Assembly (NCBI GenBank): GCA_947650285.1
Contig: CANTFL010000214.1
Location: 27,169-91,168, forward strand
Reading direction: 5' to 3'
Source: Hyaloperonospora brassicae
Taxonomy: Eukaryota > Oomycota > Peronosporomycetes > Peronosporales > Peronosporaceae
Length of the DNA: 64,000 nucleotides
The notes beneath the pieces are model-generated. The model was not told the DNA's origin and did no database searches. It saw only the letters and a program-made list of their open reading frames with translations. Shown here in pieces: positions 34,499 to 44,831 of this stretch (positions are counted from its first letter, which is position 1; each line of letters begins with the position of its first letter). The position numbers and the translations under genes are program-made.

Positions 34499-35869
34499 TT
34501 ACGCGGCACTTGCGGGCACGATGTTGCGAGTGAATGGCTGCTGCGCCTGGACATGCCGCGTAGGCTGCACTTGCTGCTGCTGCTGCATAGCAGTGCCCGG
34601 AGCAGCCAGCAAAGCGTCATTGAACATCGCAACGGCCTGCTGCAAGTCTTCTTGGCACTGCATCGCACGAGGAATGAGGTCCGCATCCGTAAACGGGTTG
34701 TCCAGATCAGCAGAGCGCTGCAGGCTTGGCGCCAATCGTATGCACACGTCCAAATGATGCTGGACCGTGCGGTCGCCACGCACGTCGCCCCGTGCATTCC
34801 ATACGGCTCGAGCAAGTAGTCGTACAGCCACTTCCGCTTCCCCGAGCTCGACCTCATCCATGGGCGAAGCCGTCGACTGAAAAGACAGTCTGGCTGGGGG
34901 TGCTGAAGCCGCTCGACGATCAGCATGTGAACGTTGCGAGTAGAAATACTGGACCTGACGCGGAATGTCGAGGAACTCGTCGAGTTCCGGCATTTGCTGG
35001 GCGGAGGGTAAGTTCGCACACACCTCCAGTAGCCGCGGCATGTAGACCGCCAAGCCCTGTTTTCTCTTCTCGCGTCGGTCCTTTAGGTAATACTTGGCTG
35101 GAAACGGAGGCAGCAACGCCTTTGTCAAGCGTTCAGACCTCCGCTTCAACGCCTTGTGCAGCTTCTCGAAGTGGCTAAAGCGTTGCGACACGTACCAAGT
35201 CGCGTGGCTTGGGAGGCCTCGACGTTCATTCGGCCGCTGCGGTTGCCACGTGCAGCACATGACAAAGACCTGACACGTGCCTCCTTGCTCCATCGAGACG
35301 ACCTGCGTGTCGAGTAAGACGCACGAGAAGAAGCCGTCGTAGATCACGAGGCGCCCGTCGTTGGCCATCGTGAGCGTGCCACGGGACGGTGCGTGGGCCG
35401 TCACACCGGGCCAGCTCGCCCTCCTTCCCCGGCCCCGTCTCGCGGCCCACTGCTCGTCGGTCATAATAAGGTGCGAATCGCACGCGTCGCAGCGACTGGT
35501 GACCATTGCGTCGTTGCTGGTGCCGCACACTGAACAGCGCAGCTCGAGTCTCGAGGAAGCAGCCGACGGCGATGCCAGGATTCGAGACGGCGATGCCAGG
35601 ATTTGAGACGACGACGAGGTCTCCATGGGCTCTGGAGGGGGCACACTGTCGGCAAAGTGGACGCTGCGCGATGGCCTCAACGGCGTTGTGGCTGGTGTCG
35701 TTGTCTCGCTGGGCCGCTGGACTGGGACGTCTGGTTCCAAGGCCGAGGACGACATCGACGGCGACGTGAGGAACGGCAGCAGCTCGTCATACTCTTGACG
35801 GGTCAACGAGCCGCGGATGAACGAGTCGTTGAGGTAGCGGAGCTGCCCAGTGGCTGTCGGGTCGTCCAT
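34499..35869 (-). CDS. Motorless myosin-tail paralogue (SHOCT-like, zinc ribbon, PX)
   Basis: This intronless frame encodes 456 residues and parallels the tail of the neighbouring myosin domain by domain. It has a SHOCT-like start (LRYLNDSFIRGSLTRQEYDE), the CSVC...CDAC zinc ribbon, a PX domain (RFSHFEKLHKALK, PPFPAKYYL, EKRKQGLAVY) and a C-terminal helical part. In that part DLDNPFTDADLIPRAMQCQ almost repeats NLDNPFANVDLIPRAMQCQ of the myosin. There is no motor, IQ or coiled coil, and only 164 bp separate its start from the beta-mannosidase stop, so no motor is hidden upstream. A phosphoinositide-binding adaptor sharing cargo with the myosin, or competing for it, is an inference. The ATG at 35869 fits the start of homology. 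Confidence 0.85.
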   Translation of the reverse strand: MDDPTATGQLRYLNDSFIRGSLTRQEYDELLPFLTSPSMSSSALEPDVPVQRPSETTTPATTPLRPSRSVHFADSVPPPEPMETSSSSQILASPSRILASPSAASSRLELRCSVCGTSNDAMVTSRCDACDSHLIMTDEQWAARRGRGRRASWPGVTAHAPSRGTLTMANDGRLVIYDGFFSCVLLDTQVVSMEQGGTCQVFVMCCTWQPQRPNERRGLPSHATWYVSQRFSHFEKLHKALKRRSERLTKALLPPFPAKYYLKDRREKRKQGLAVYMPRLLEVCANLPSAQQMPELDEFLDIPRQVQYFYSQRSHADRRAASAPPARLSFQSTASPMDEVELGEAEVAVRLLARAVWNARGDVRGDRTVQHHLDVCIRLAPSLQRSADLDNPFTDADLIPRAMQCQEDLQQAVAMFNDALLAAPGTAMQQQQQVQPTRHVQAQQPFTRNIVPASAA

Positions 35870-36033
35870 TCCGCAAGCAGAGATATGGCAGGAGCTCCTC
35901 GGGGGCTGTACGTTCAGTGGGATAGCTGCTGTCCAACACCCCGTCTATGGCCAAGAACCAGTTCGTCCCCTCGGGTCCGTTCACAAATGAATTGCACGAG
36001 AGATCCGGAGCCCCGAGCGCCCGCAAGGACTCC

Positions 36034-39000
36034 TTACATGACCGCAATGTGCGCCGTCTCATAATCAAAGCGCTTTTGCAGCCAGTTCACGGCGACCAGG
36101 CGGGCAAACGTAGCCCCGGACAGCTTGGCTGCCCCTTGCGAAGGCGCTGGCAGGAACGTGAGCGTCTTCATCGTGTTGTCCAGCATCAAGAACGAGTTCA
36201 CGCTCCAGTAGCCAGGCACACCCGGGGCATCGAGCTCGACGAAGAGCGCGACAAAGTCCGTCGACACGAGCTCTACGCGGAACGCAGTAGCGTTGGCAGC
36301 GGTTGTTTTCACGACCGAGTGCACGGTCACCTCGCCTTGCCCCAAGTCGAGGTGCTTGAACGGGGCGAAAAAGTGATGCGTGTCCTCGCAGACAGGAGTG
36401 ACCTCGGAACGAGTACCGCGGTTCTTCACGACACAGCGGATGTCCAAGTAGCACGATTGGCGACTACAAGAGGTAGCATCGTGATCGAGCAGGGCATTGA
36501 CATTGAGCTCGTCGATCGGTCGGCTCTCCTGGACACGCACAACACACATGATCCGTTAGCGAGCCCGAATGTCATACTGCACGTCATCGTCACGCACCAG
36601 CGCTGCAATCTCAACCGCAGTGCGCGCAATCGACTTCACGAGGCTGCCACACTTGACTCGTCGGAGCTCATAGACGATGTTCACGTCTAACTCTTGGTTC
36701 ACGTCGCTTACGGCGTACACTTGCAAGGTTCCGTCACTGCTCTGCTCATGGATTGAAACGATGAATGGAGCAAACTCGCGCTTTGCCACGTAGTGCAAGC
36801 TTTTCCATCGACCTGCGTGCTCGATGCTCGACCAACTACTGCCTTGCCAAATATCGTTCAGCTGCCAGTACAAGATTCCCATCGTCATGCCAAGCTCGAG
36901 GTTCTTACCGCGCCGCCAAGTTTGTATCGCGGTTTGGTAGCACAAGGCTTGCTGGACTTGAGTGAGGTACAAATACGACTCGATGCTCTTGTTGATGCTG
37001 AAACCAGAGAACTCGTCTTCCAGCGTATCAGATGCTCCCGCAAGCCATTTCTCGTTGCGGAAGGGTAACGGGATGTCAAAGCGGCGTTCTAATTGCGTAC
37101 GCATCTGAGTCGTGCCATTCTCGTGTCTTTCGCGAAACTTTAGGAATCTCCAGAATGCTTGGAAAGAGCCCCAGTCCTCTTTTGAACTAACGTCGCGAAG
37201 TGAAGCAGCTGAAGGCCAGCTCTGAAAACCAAACTCGGACACAAAGCGAGCTCGAGGATATATGCGATAGTCCTGGCAATCGTTGTTGTAGTCGTAAAAG
37301 TGGACATCCCTGCAACACGATAATACACACAGAAAATGAATAGAAAAGCTCCTCACGACTGACTGCTCGCAAAATCCAACCGAACTCACCCATACGCGAT
37401 GTCGTTCGAAGACCCCCATCGCTTGACGTACGGATCGACGGAATACAAGCCGTTTGACGGAGATGTGTCGACAAACGGCCTGGATGAGTCGATTGCAGTG
37501 ACCGTAGGGTAAAAGAGGTCGACATAGAGCTTGGTGTAGTCAGCAACCGCGATATCACGATTGAAAGTCGTTCCTGGTGGAAAGATCGGAGCTGCAGCGA
37601 ATTGCTCCATCATGTTTTCATTCTCGTTGTTGCCACCCCATATTGCGATGCTGGTATATTTGCGCAGTCGGCTGACTTGATACTTCACCTCCTCCAGAGC
37701 ATTGTTCAGGAATGCGGTGTCTCGAGGGTACATTCCGCACGCAAACATGAGTTCTTGCCATACTAGGATGCCCAGTCGGTCGCATTCCGAGTAAAAGAAG
37801 TCGGACTCGTACCTACCACCGCCCCACACACGAATCTGCCACGGAAAAAGGCATGAGTAAGTAGACATGAGTAAGCAGACAGTGCCAAGGGATTGCAGCG
37901 TCCGCACCATATTCATGTTTGCAGCACGCGCGCTCTCGAGCAAATGCTGCACTGTGGATGTCTTGGTGCGCGTAGGAAACGAATCTGTCGGAATCCAGTT
38001 CGCGCCTTTGATGAACACAGGGACACCGTTGATTTTGAAGTAAAATGTCTTCCCAGTCACGTTGCCAGCATTCGTGTCGTCTTGAACAAGTTCCACATGA
38101 CGAATGCCGGTCTTCTGGAAAAGAGACGATTTTGTATGCGCGTTCCAAGCATCTACTCGTATATCATAGAGGTGTGCCTCGCCGTATCCTACAGGCCACC
38201 ATAGTTTGGGATAGTTCAGCCGAAACCTGCAGGCAGCAACATTAGCAAAACGAAAGCACTTAAGCATCCAGACATGTACTTACGTGAGATCTACCACCGC
38301 ATTTTCCGTCCAATTCTTCGATGTCGTCGTAGTGGTAGCAGCTTTTTTCACCTCATCGACAAATAGTTCTAGCGTGAGGGCTCGCTGACTCGCGATGCCA
38401 CCCTTCAGTGCCACGCTCACTGTAACATCCACAGCTGAGAGATCATCGATTCCGCTTGGAAAGACCTGCAGAATGTCCAAGTCCAGTAGCTCCACCACAG
38501 GCTCTTTGACCTCAATAAACGCTGCCCCAGCAATGCCTGCCGTCGCATAGGCTGGACCCCAGTCCCATCCAAAATCCGACCCTGCTTTACGAACAAAAGA
38601 GCGTCGTGACGGCTCGGTCCACGTGTTGAAGTTTTCCGTCGCGGGGACAAAGTAAGGATACTTGTCGGCCTGTCGCCTCGCGTACTGCATCACAGGCTCG
38701 AAAACCACTCGGATCTCATTCACACTCGTCACGAGCACGTCTGCCAGGTCGATCCGATAAGGCACGAAGGAGTCGGCCGTCGCAGCGACCTGCTTGCCAT
38801 TGACTAGTACTCGAGCGATGCCGTCCAGTGTCTCAAACACGAGCGTCGTCTGTGTCTTGTCGACGTCCTTCGGCAGCGTCACGTGCGTCGTGTACGTCCA
38901 CTTTTCTTGTGCTACCCATTGGTAGAGCGCCTCATTGAAGCGATAGTACGGGTCTTGCAGCAACACTTCAGCTTCGAGTAAGTGAACATGCGACGTGCCC

Positions 39001-39173
39001 GGCACTGTCGCGTTCTCCACGCACACAGATCCATTGCTGGAGCAGAACTTCCACTGGTCGAGACGGATCACGCGAGCTGTTGGTACTCGTGACCACAAAG
39101 CACCACTTGCTAGCAGTGCAAATGACGCGTTTCGACTCCACGTCCAGCAGCGCATGTGGGCTAGATTGACCAA
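36034..39173 (-). CDS. MANBA: Beta-mannosidase (glycoside hydrolase family 2), five exons
   Basis: Exons on the minus strand are 39173-38284, 38226-37908, 37835-37390, 37309-36598 and 36528-36034, 2862 bases and 953 residues, with introns of 57, 72, 80 and 69 bp. The enzyme removes terminal beta-mannose from oligosaccharides (EC 3.2.1.25). Family marks are WTYTTHVTLP and the sugar-binding domain in exon 1 (FGWDWGPAY), NMNMIRVWGGGRY across intron 2, acid/base Glu about 474 in WGGNNENE, and nucleophile Glu about 576 in FVSEFGFQSW. The N-terminus is short and partly hydrophobic (after Met-7: CWTWSRNASFALLASGALW), which may be a signal peptide leading to secretion or vacuole. Both ATGs (1 and 7) are possible. 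It lies head-to-head with the syntaxin gene. Confidence 0.9.
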
Positions 39174-39589
39174 GTCAAAGTAAACAGATAGACCGAGATG
39201 GACAGCCAGCCAGCCAGCCAGACAGCCAGATAGGTTGATAGGCAGACAGGGTAACAGATGGGCACTTGTACACGTAGGTGCACTTCAATTGCAAGCTAGT
39301 CATGTGTGCACCACATAATGAACCCATCTTTGCCGGCCCGAGAAGCGCGACGCGGAAAAATCTACTGCTTTTGCTGATACCTGGCGGCAATATATTACGT
39401 AAAGTAAAACGGTCTTCGAAAGAAAAACCCAGCGGCGGGACGGGTTATTGCATCGTAGCAAGCAGCACAGACAGGACAGGACCCGTTCCGCTAGCTGCTT
39501 TATTCGACAGCGAGTGAGTATCAAGAGAGCAAGAGGGACGAGGAAGAAGAAGAAGAAGAAGAAGAAGCAGGAGGAGGAGAAAGAGCAGT
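39174..39589. promoter_or_regulatory. Shared divergent promoter region
   Basis: This 416-bp gap lies between the divergent beta-mannosidase and syntaxin starts. It holds a cagccagccagccagc tetranucleotide repeat (about 39204-39232) near the mannosidase and a GA-rich (gaa)n tract (39540-39585) just before the syntaxin ATG. Both promoters must lie here. Confidence 0.5.
39540..39588 (+). repeat. (GAA/GGA)n purine tract before the syntaxin start
   Basis: The sequence is a pure purine microsatellite, aagaagaagaagaagaag followed by caggaggaggag, ending two bases before the ATG at 39590. It lies in the 5' UTR. Confidence 0.85.
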
Positions 39590-40778
39590 ATGGCGACACG
39601 GAACTTGACGCGTCAGTTCTTGCAGCTGCGGGCGCAAGAGAAGGCCAAAGTCCTGCGACGTAAGAACATTGTGAGCCATCGCCATCGAGACGAGGGGAAT
39701 GCGCGCACGGAGAGCGCCGAGCAGGCGCTGACGAGTGTCGCGATTGCCCCTGGATGGGTAGACGTGGTGAATGGCACGAACCGGCACGTGGCTCGCATCA
39801 AGGAGATGAGTACGTGGCTCGGGGGTCCAGCAGCTGCATCGAGAGGGGTCTAATGTCGTGTGCATGTGTCGCTCTTGCAGTGGAGAGGCTGCACAAGCTG
39901 CACACGAGTCGCCTTATGGTGCGCTTTGACGGCTCGGAGTCCAAGTACGAGCAGGAGATTGACGACGTGACGCAGGAGATCACGGCCGAGTTTCGCAGTG
40001 CCGAAAAGGGGCTGCGGAAGATGGCACAGAGCGACGGGAACCGAGAGTTCTCGGCTGCTGACGTCAAGACTCGACAGAATGTCCAGCGGTGCGTGCTGGA
40101 AGAAAGGCATCTGTGTGCGGGAGATCTGCTGGTAGGTTGTTGACGCTTTGGTGGCTTCGTTCGGCTTGGTGTGGTGTGGTTTGCTGCTATAGAGCACTTG
40201 CGACGCAGCTGCAGACACTGTCGAGCGATTTTCGAAAGTCGCAGAAGACGTACCTTGCGCGCGTAACGCATCAGAAAGAGGGACCTGTCGAGTTTGACTT
40301 TCTTGCTGACAACAACGTTGCACAGAAACGACGTGATGGGGCGGAGTCGGTACGTTAGCTACGCTTAACAAGCGCTACCAGAAGCAGGTAGCTACGTGGT
40401 AGATCGAGGAGCGCTGTGGTCTTACGCGCGTGTGCTTTTGCATTGCTGCAGGGATTCACACAGGCACAAGTCACGGAGGTCGAGATTGCTGAGGATGTGA
40501 TCGACGAGCGTGACAAGGAGATTCAACGTATTGCCACGTCCATCACGGAGCTGGCGACAATATTTAAGGAACTCTCGGCGCTCGTCATTGATCAGGGCAC
40601 GATTTTGGACCGCATTGACTACAACATGGAGCAGGTCGTGGAGCGGACGGAGAAGGGCATTGAAGAGCTCGAGAAGGCCGAGAAGACGCAGAAAAGTAGC
40701 CGTCCCATGAAATGTATCGGTTTGCTGCTTGTCATGATTTTCGCCATGACAGTGCTGCTCGTGCTTAAGCACTCGTAG
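39590..40778 (+). CDS. STX16: Qa-SNARE, syntaxin-16/Tlg2-like, four exons
   Basis: Exons are 39590-39809, 39881-40088, 40193-40349 and 40452-40778, 912 bases and 303 residues. The N-terminus MATRNLTRQFLQLR is the short peptide by which syntaxin-16/Tlg2 proteins bind Vps45. It is followed by GWVDVVN and a helical Habc region (VARIKEMMERLHKLH). The SNARE helix runs at about 205-265 with the ionic-layer Gln in LVIDQGTILDRIDYNMEQ. A C-terminal membrane anchor (about 281-300, LLLVMIFAMTVLLVL) ends the protein. The family acts in endosome-to-trans-Golgi fusion. All three introns are GT-AG, 71-104 bp. It is complete and looks functional. Confidence 0.9.
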
Positions 40779-40855
40779 CCAATCACAGGTCAGAATGTCA
40801 ACGAAATATTGTCTCTCCGAATTGTTACAGTCCGTGGCTATTGTCCATTTTGTAC

Positions 40856-43800
40856 ATGGAACTCGAGAATGAGCAGCGAACGCTCATGCGCTCGCTGTGC
40901 GAATTTGTAGACGCGCTGCGAGATATCAAAAGCCCCGAAGACGCTGATATTGTAACACGTGACGTTGTGCAGGCCGTGCGTGTGCTCTGTGCGTCTCCCG
41001 AGACGCCAACGAGCGTCGCGTGGCATGAGGACGTGTGGAGACGCGGTATCGTGCCGACTTTCCAGCGTTTATGTCTCTGTATGACGCGCCTCGACCAGCT
41101 GGAGATGCAGAAAACGAAGGAAAAAGAACAAGGATTTCTAGTACAAGAAGAGAGACCCAAGGCGCCGTTAGGTCTGTTGAGTTTGCGGGACTATTCGGTG
41201 CTACAGGCGGCAATCGAGGTGCTGTTCTGCTGGAGCGCGTACCCTCGCGTAGCTGCAGGTGTGCTACTGCCCGTGGAGAAGAGAAGACACACACGTACAT
41301 TAGCTAGTGAGTGAGAGAATTTGGAGCTAGGAGGAACACGAGCTGTAATGTGCTGACGTTGTGTTGCTACTGTAGTTTCTACGAACGTGCTTACGTGGGG
41401 GTATCGCCAATACCATGCCTGCCGAGACATTAACGACGGAGAAAATGGTCAGAGTGAAGAAAAGATGCGCGAGCTGCTGGACATTACCCAGGTGCTGCTA
41501 CTGTTGCTGTCGCTTCCACAGCTCCAGCCAGTTTTGCTGCCCAAGTACGTAGTAGACCTGCTAGCCTTGCTCGTGTACGGAGAAGTCGCGGTAGACGCGG
41601 AAAGAGTGTTATCTGTCCGTACAGAGTTTGTTCGATTGCAAGACGCGATGTTACGTGTGCTGCCGCTGCGCATGAGTATGAGCAGTCTACGCGCGGCACT
41701 TGGCCAAGCTACTCCCGCAGCAAGTGGCCACGCAGCATGTCAGCGGTTCAAAGCACGTTGTGGCAGCTTATTGTCTCGATTGCTGATGGAGGACGGTGGA
41801 ATTGTGGCTACCATCGAAATGATGCTTGGAGCGGTGGACGAGGGAAACACACAAGCTAGAATGCAGGTCGCCACTCTTATTTGCAAGTGTCCCAACAATG
41901 AAGACCCTGGGAAGTACGTGATTGCTTTATGCGCACAAGTACGCGAACTGCTGCTTGCAGCCGTGACGCCTGAAAAGGGACGTATTTGCAGCAAATTGCT
42001 CGGTGAGATGGCGGCATTGCTTGCCGATCAGGTGGCGGCACGCCACCCGGAGCTGTTTGACACGCACATTTTGTCCGTTTTGTTTCGCCCGTTGCTGATC
42101 TATGAGGACAGTCGACCAGACGCGATGATCGCCTCAGCCAAGGAGACGTGCGAAGAAGCGTTGACGCATTGTGTGAGTACCACCAGACTGCTCATTTGCG
42201 GCCCGCCTCCGTCTCAACAGCTTTTACAAGCTCTCACCCCAATCGTTCGCCCCCTGGTGCACATGTACGCTTTTGCAGCGACGAGCAAAAGCTTTCTGGC
42301 GTCACCTCTACGTGCGGTGCTGATTGCGTGGATTCGTTCGTGCCCGAATGCTGCAGTTTCTCTGCAGTTTGCGCTGCTTCCAGTACCGTTGCCCTTGCCG
42401 CCAACCTTGGTCGCTTGCGGATATGGACGAAGCCATAATGAAGCGTCATGGCGACCACTGCTGCAATTTTCTGCTGGAGGGGGTGGTGGCATCTCGCTGA
42501 GACATGTCCAGTCCCCTGTCTCGATAGCAGGTGAACAAAACGATGCAACGGGGCCACTGAAAGCGATGATAATGCCTCTGGTTGGACTACTTGGTGACAA
42601 GGAACTCGAAACATCGGACGTGGTAGGTGATCTCTTTTCGTCACTCCTGTTGACGTACATGAACGTCCGAAAACACGGCGAGGCAGCAGTGATTGATTTA
42701 AACGCCAAGAGAGGCTGTATGACTTCAGGATTCGCGTTTTGTGGATCTGAAAAGATTCCTATGACTGCCAAAAGTGTCGAAATCGTATTGATGTTGCTTG
42801 TGGCACTCATCGAGTGTTTAGGGTCATCTGTGCTACGCAGTGCTACGACAGTGCTGCAGTGCATTGGAATTGTGTTGGAGATGTACAACACCCCTGTGAC
42901 ACCGTTGGTGGACAAAAGGCAGCAAATTGATAGCTTTGTACAGGTTAATGATACTGATGGTGAAGAGGAAAAAGGTGATGAGATTCTGATAGTATGCTTG
43001 GGTGTAGTGCTGACCATTCTCGAGATGGGATCGGCACACCGCAGCGACTCAGAAGAGCAGCAGCTTCGTGAAATGCTTCCTGTGCTGGAGATATTGTCGT
43101 GCCACGAGCGACCTGAAGCTGCAGGACTTGCGAGCGAGGTGCGTGCACGGATTCTGAGTCGTAGCGCCGTGGAAGCGATAACCACAAACACGGTTAGAGC
43201 AGGCGAACAGAGTTTCGAAGAACTGCTTGAAAAAGCTGAACAAGATCTTTCAAGTGAGCTGGTACCGCTGCGGGCTCGTGGAATCGTAACGCTGACAAAA
43301 CTTGTCCGTCAAAGCCATTTGCATTCACGCGATTCTGAGTGGACGTCGCGGGTACACGTTTTGGCTCGCGTCTTTTTGGCTCATCTACATGACGCAGAAA
43401 GCTACGTGTTTCTTGCGGCTGTACAAGGTCTGGCGGCGCTAGCAGACGTGGATCCCGATGTGGCCATTCCTGCACTGGTAAAAGCACTGAGGGATGATAA
43501 TGAATCACTGGAAGCTCGCATTAAGCTCAGTGAAGCGTTGCTGTTTTCAGCGAGGCGATGTGGTGAGACTCTGCCCAAGTATGGCAAGCTGTTTGTGTAC
43601 GCATACTTGGATTGCATTCGCCCCTCGCCTTCTCAGACGAAGCGAGTGAAGAGCGTACAAGATGAGGCGAGCACGTGCGTGCAGCTTGTTCAAGAGGTTC
43701 AGATGGATGAGGTAAAAGTAGAGGCGGAAGAGAAAGTCGAACACTCTGACAACGGGCCGGAGAATGAACAGGAACTTCATGTCGCCGCCACTCTGCGGGC

Positions 43801-44287
43801 GAGCTGTTTGTCAAATCTGGCTGAAGTGTGTGTTCTGCTACAGTGGGGGCTGCAGCCGTACTTGTTGGACGTGCTCACGTGTGTGTTTGGCGTTCTTCAA
43901 CTGGAGCTTGAGGTTGAGCGTGATACCAAGCATCGACCGATGCCTGTTGATATGGATGTCACTGAGGACCATGATAGGACAAAACTGCGGAGACACCAAG
44001 CGGAAGAGTGGCAGCAGCGTGTTGTAGCAGTACGACGTGGAGCGGTGTTTGTGCTTCGGTATCTCGTTGAACTGCTTGGCTGGAAGATTTTGGAACTCAT
44101 GCCGGATCAGCTGCTGCCACTCTATCGTGCGCTCAAGCACGTGGCGCGTGTGGATCGAGATGATGTCGTAGTTTTCCATGCCAATCGAGCGCTGAGTGTG
44201 CTTGATGATGTCATGCGAGCTGAATTGTTTCCAAGTGTGGGACAGCACGACGCGGCTTTTTGTATCTCGAGTCTGCGCATTTCGTAA
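40856..44287 (+). CDS. TANGO6: HEAT-repeat protein, TANGO6/Rtp1-like, two exons
   Basis: Exons are 40856-41306 and 41376-44287, 3363 bases and 1120 residues from the ATG at 40856 (MELENEQRTLMRSL). The junction gives ISTNVLTWGYR in frame. The protein is nearly all alpha-helical repeats. Two C-terminal blocks mark the family: SELVPLRARGIVTLTKLVRQ...FLAAVQGLAALADVDPD (RTP1 C1-like) and RASCLSNLAEVCVLLQWGLQ...RRGAVFVLRYLVELLGW (RTP1 C2-like). Yeast Rtp1 helps assemble and import RNA polymerase II; the animal homologue TANGO6 was found in secretion screens. The gap to the syntaxin stop is only 77 bp, so promoter or 5' UTR must overlap the upstream gene or be very short. Confidence 0.8.
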
Positions 44288-44831
44288 GACATAGTGCTCG
44301 TTGCTGCCGCATTGGAATAGAAGCGCGACCTGCGTTATCGACATTGAAAAAGGGATAACCATCTTGTTTTCTGCCGATGACTGCGATGCGATGCAACAAC
44401 GACGGAGCAATAGAGACAAGTACGGCGGCAAGGTGTTTGTCGTGACTACTGGCGGTTGGCTACCAAGTATGAACAAACGGCTAGAAATTCGGGACGGTCA
44501 ACGTTATCCATTCGTCTCTGTGGTGCTCTACGCTAATGTGATTGTATTGCATCGTTTGTACTTTGATTGCTGTCAACTGTTGTAGTTACCTCGCATCGTG
44601 TGTACCTGAACGCCGTCTGAAGAACGCTTGCTACAATAGAGGCAATAAAGGAGCTCCATCACATTCGTGTCTCTCCCAGGTCGACATTTTGATTGCCAAG
44701 CCATCAATGGGTAGTAGCAGCTTGTAACCGGTTTCGTGCTTGGCGAAGTCCGTGAACAACCACCCGAGAGCTATTTTATCTCTTACATTAAGTTATGCAT
44801 TCGTTAATGACATTCAACATCCATGTCCAAG
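44288..44831. other. Convergent intergenic region
   Basis: This 544-bp gap separates the 3' ends of the TANGO6-like and kinase genes. A plus-strand frame at 44301-44585 is open for 94 codons but resembles nothing known. An aataaa-like signal (caataaaggag) occurs at about 44642. Confidence 0.4.

Noticed and set aside
35947..36690. Plus-strand frame of 247 codons
   Set aside because: Antisense shadow of the last exons of beta-mannosidase.
42214..43191. Minus-strand frame of 325 codons
   Set aside because: Antisense shadow of the TANGO6-like exon 2.
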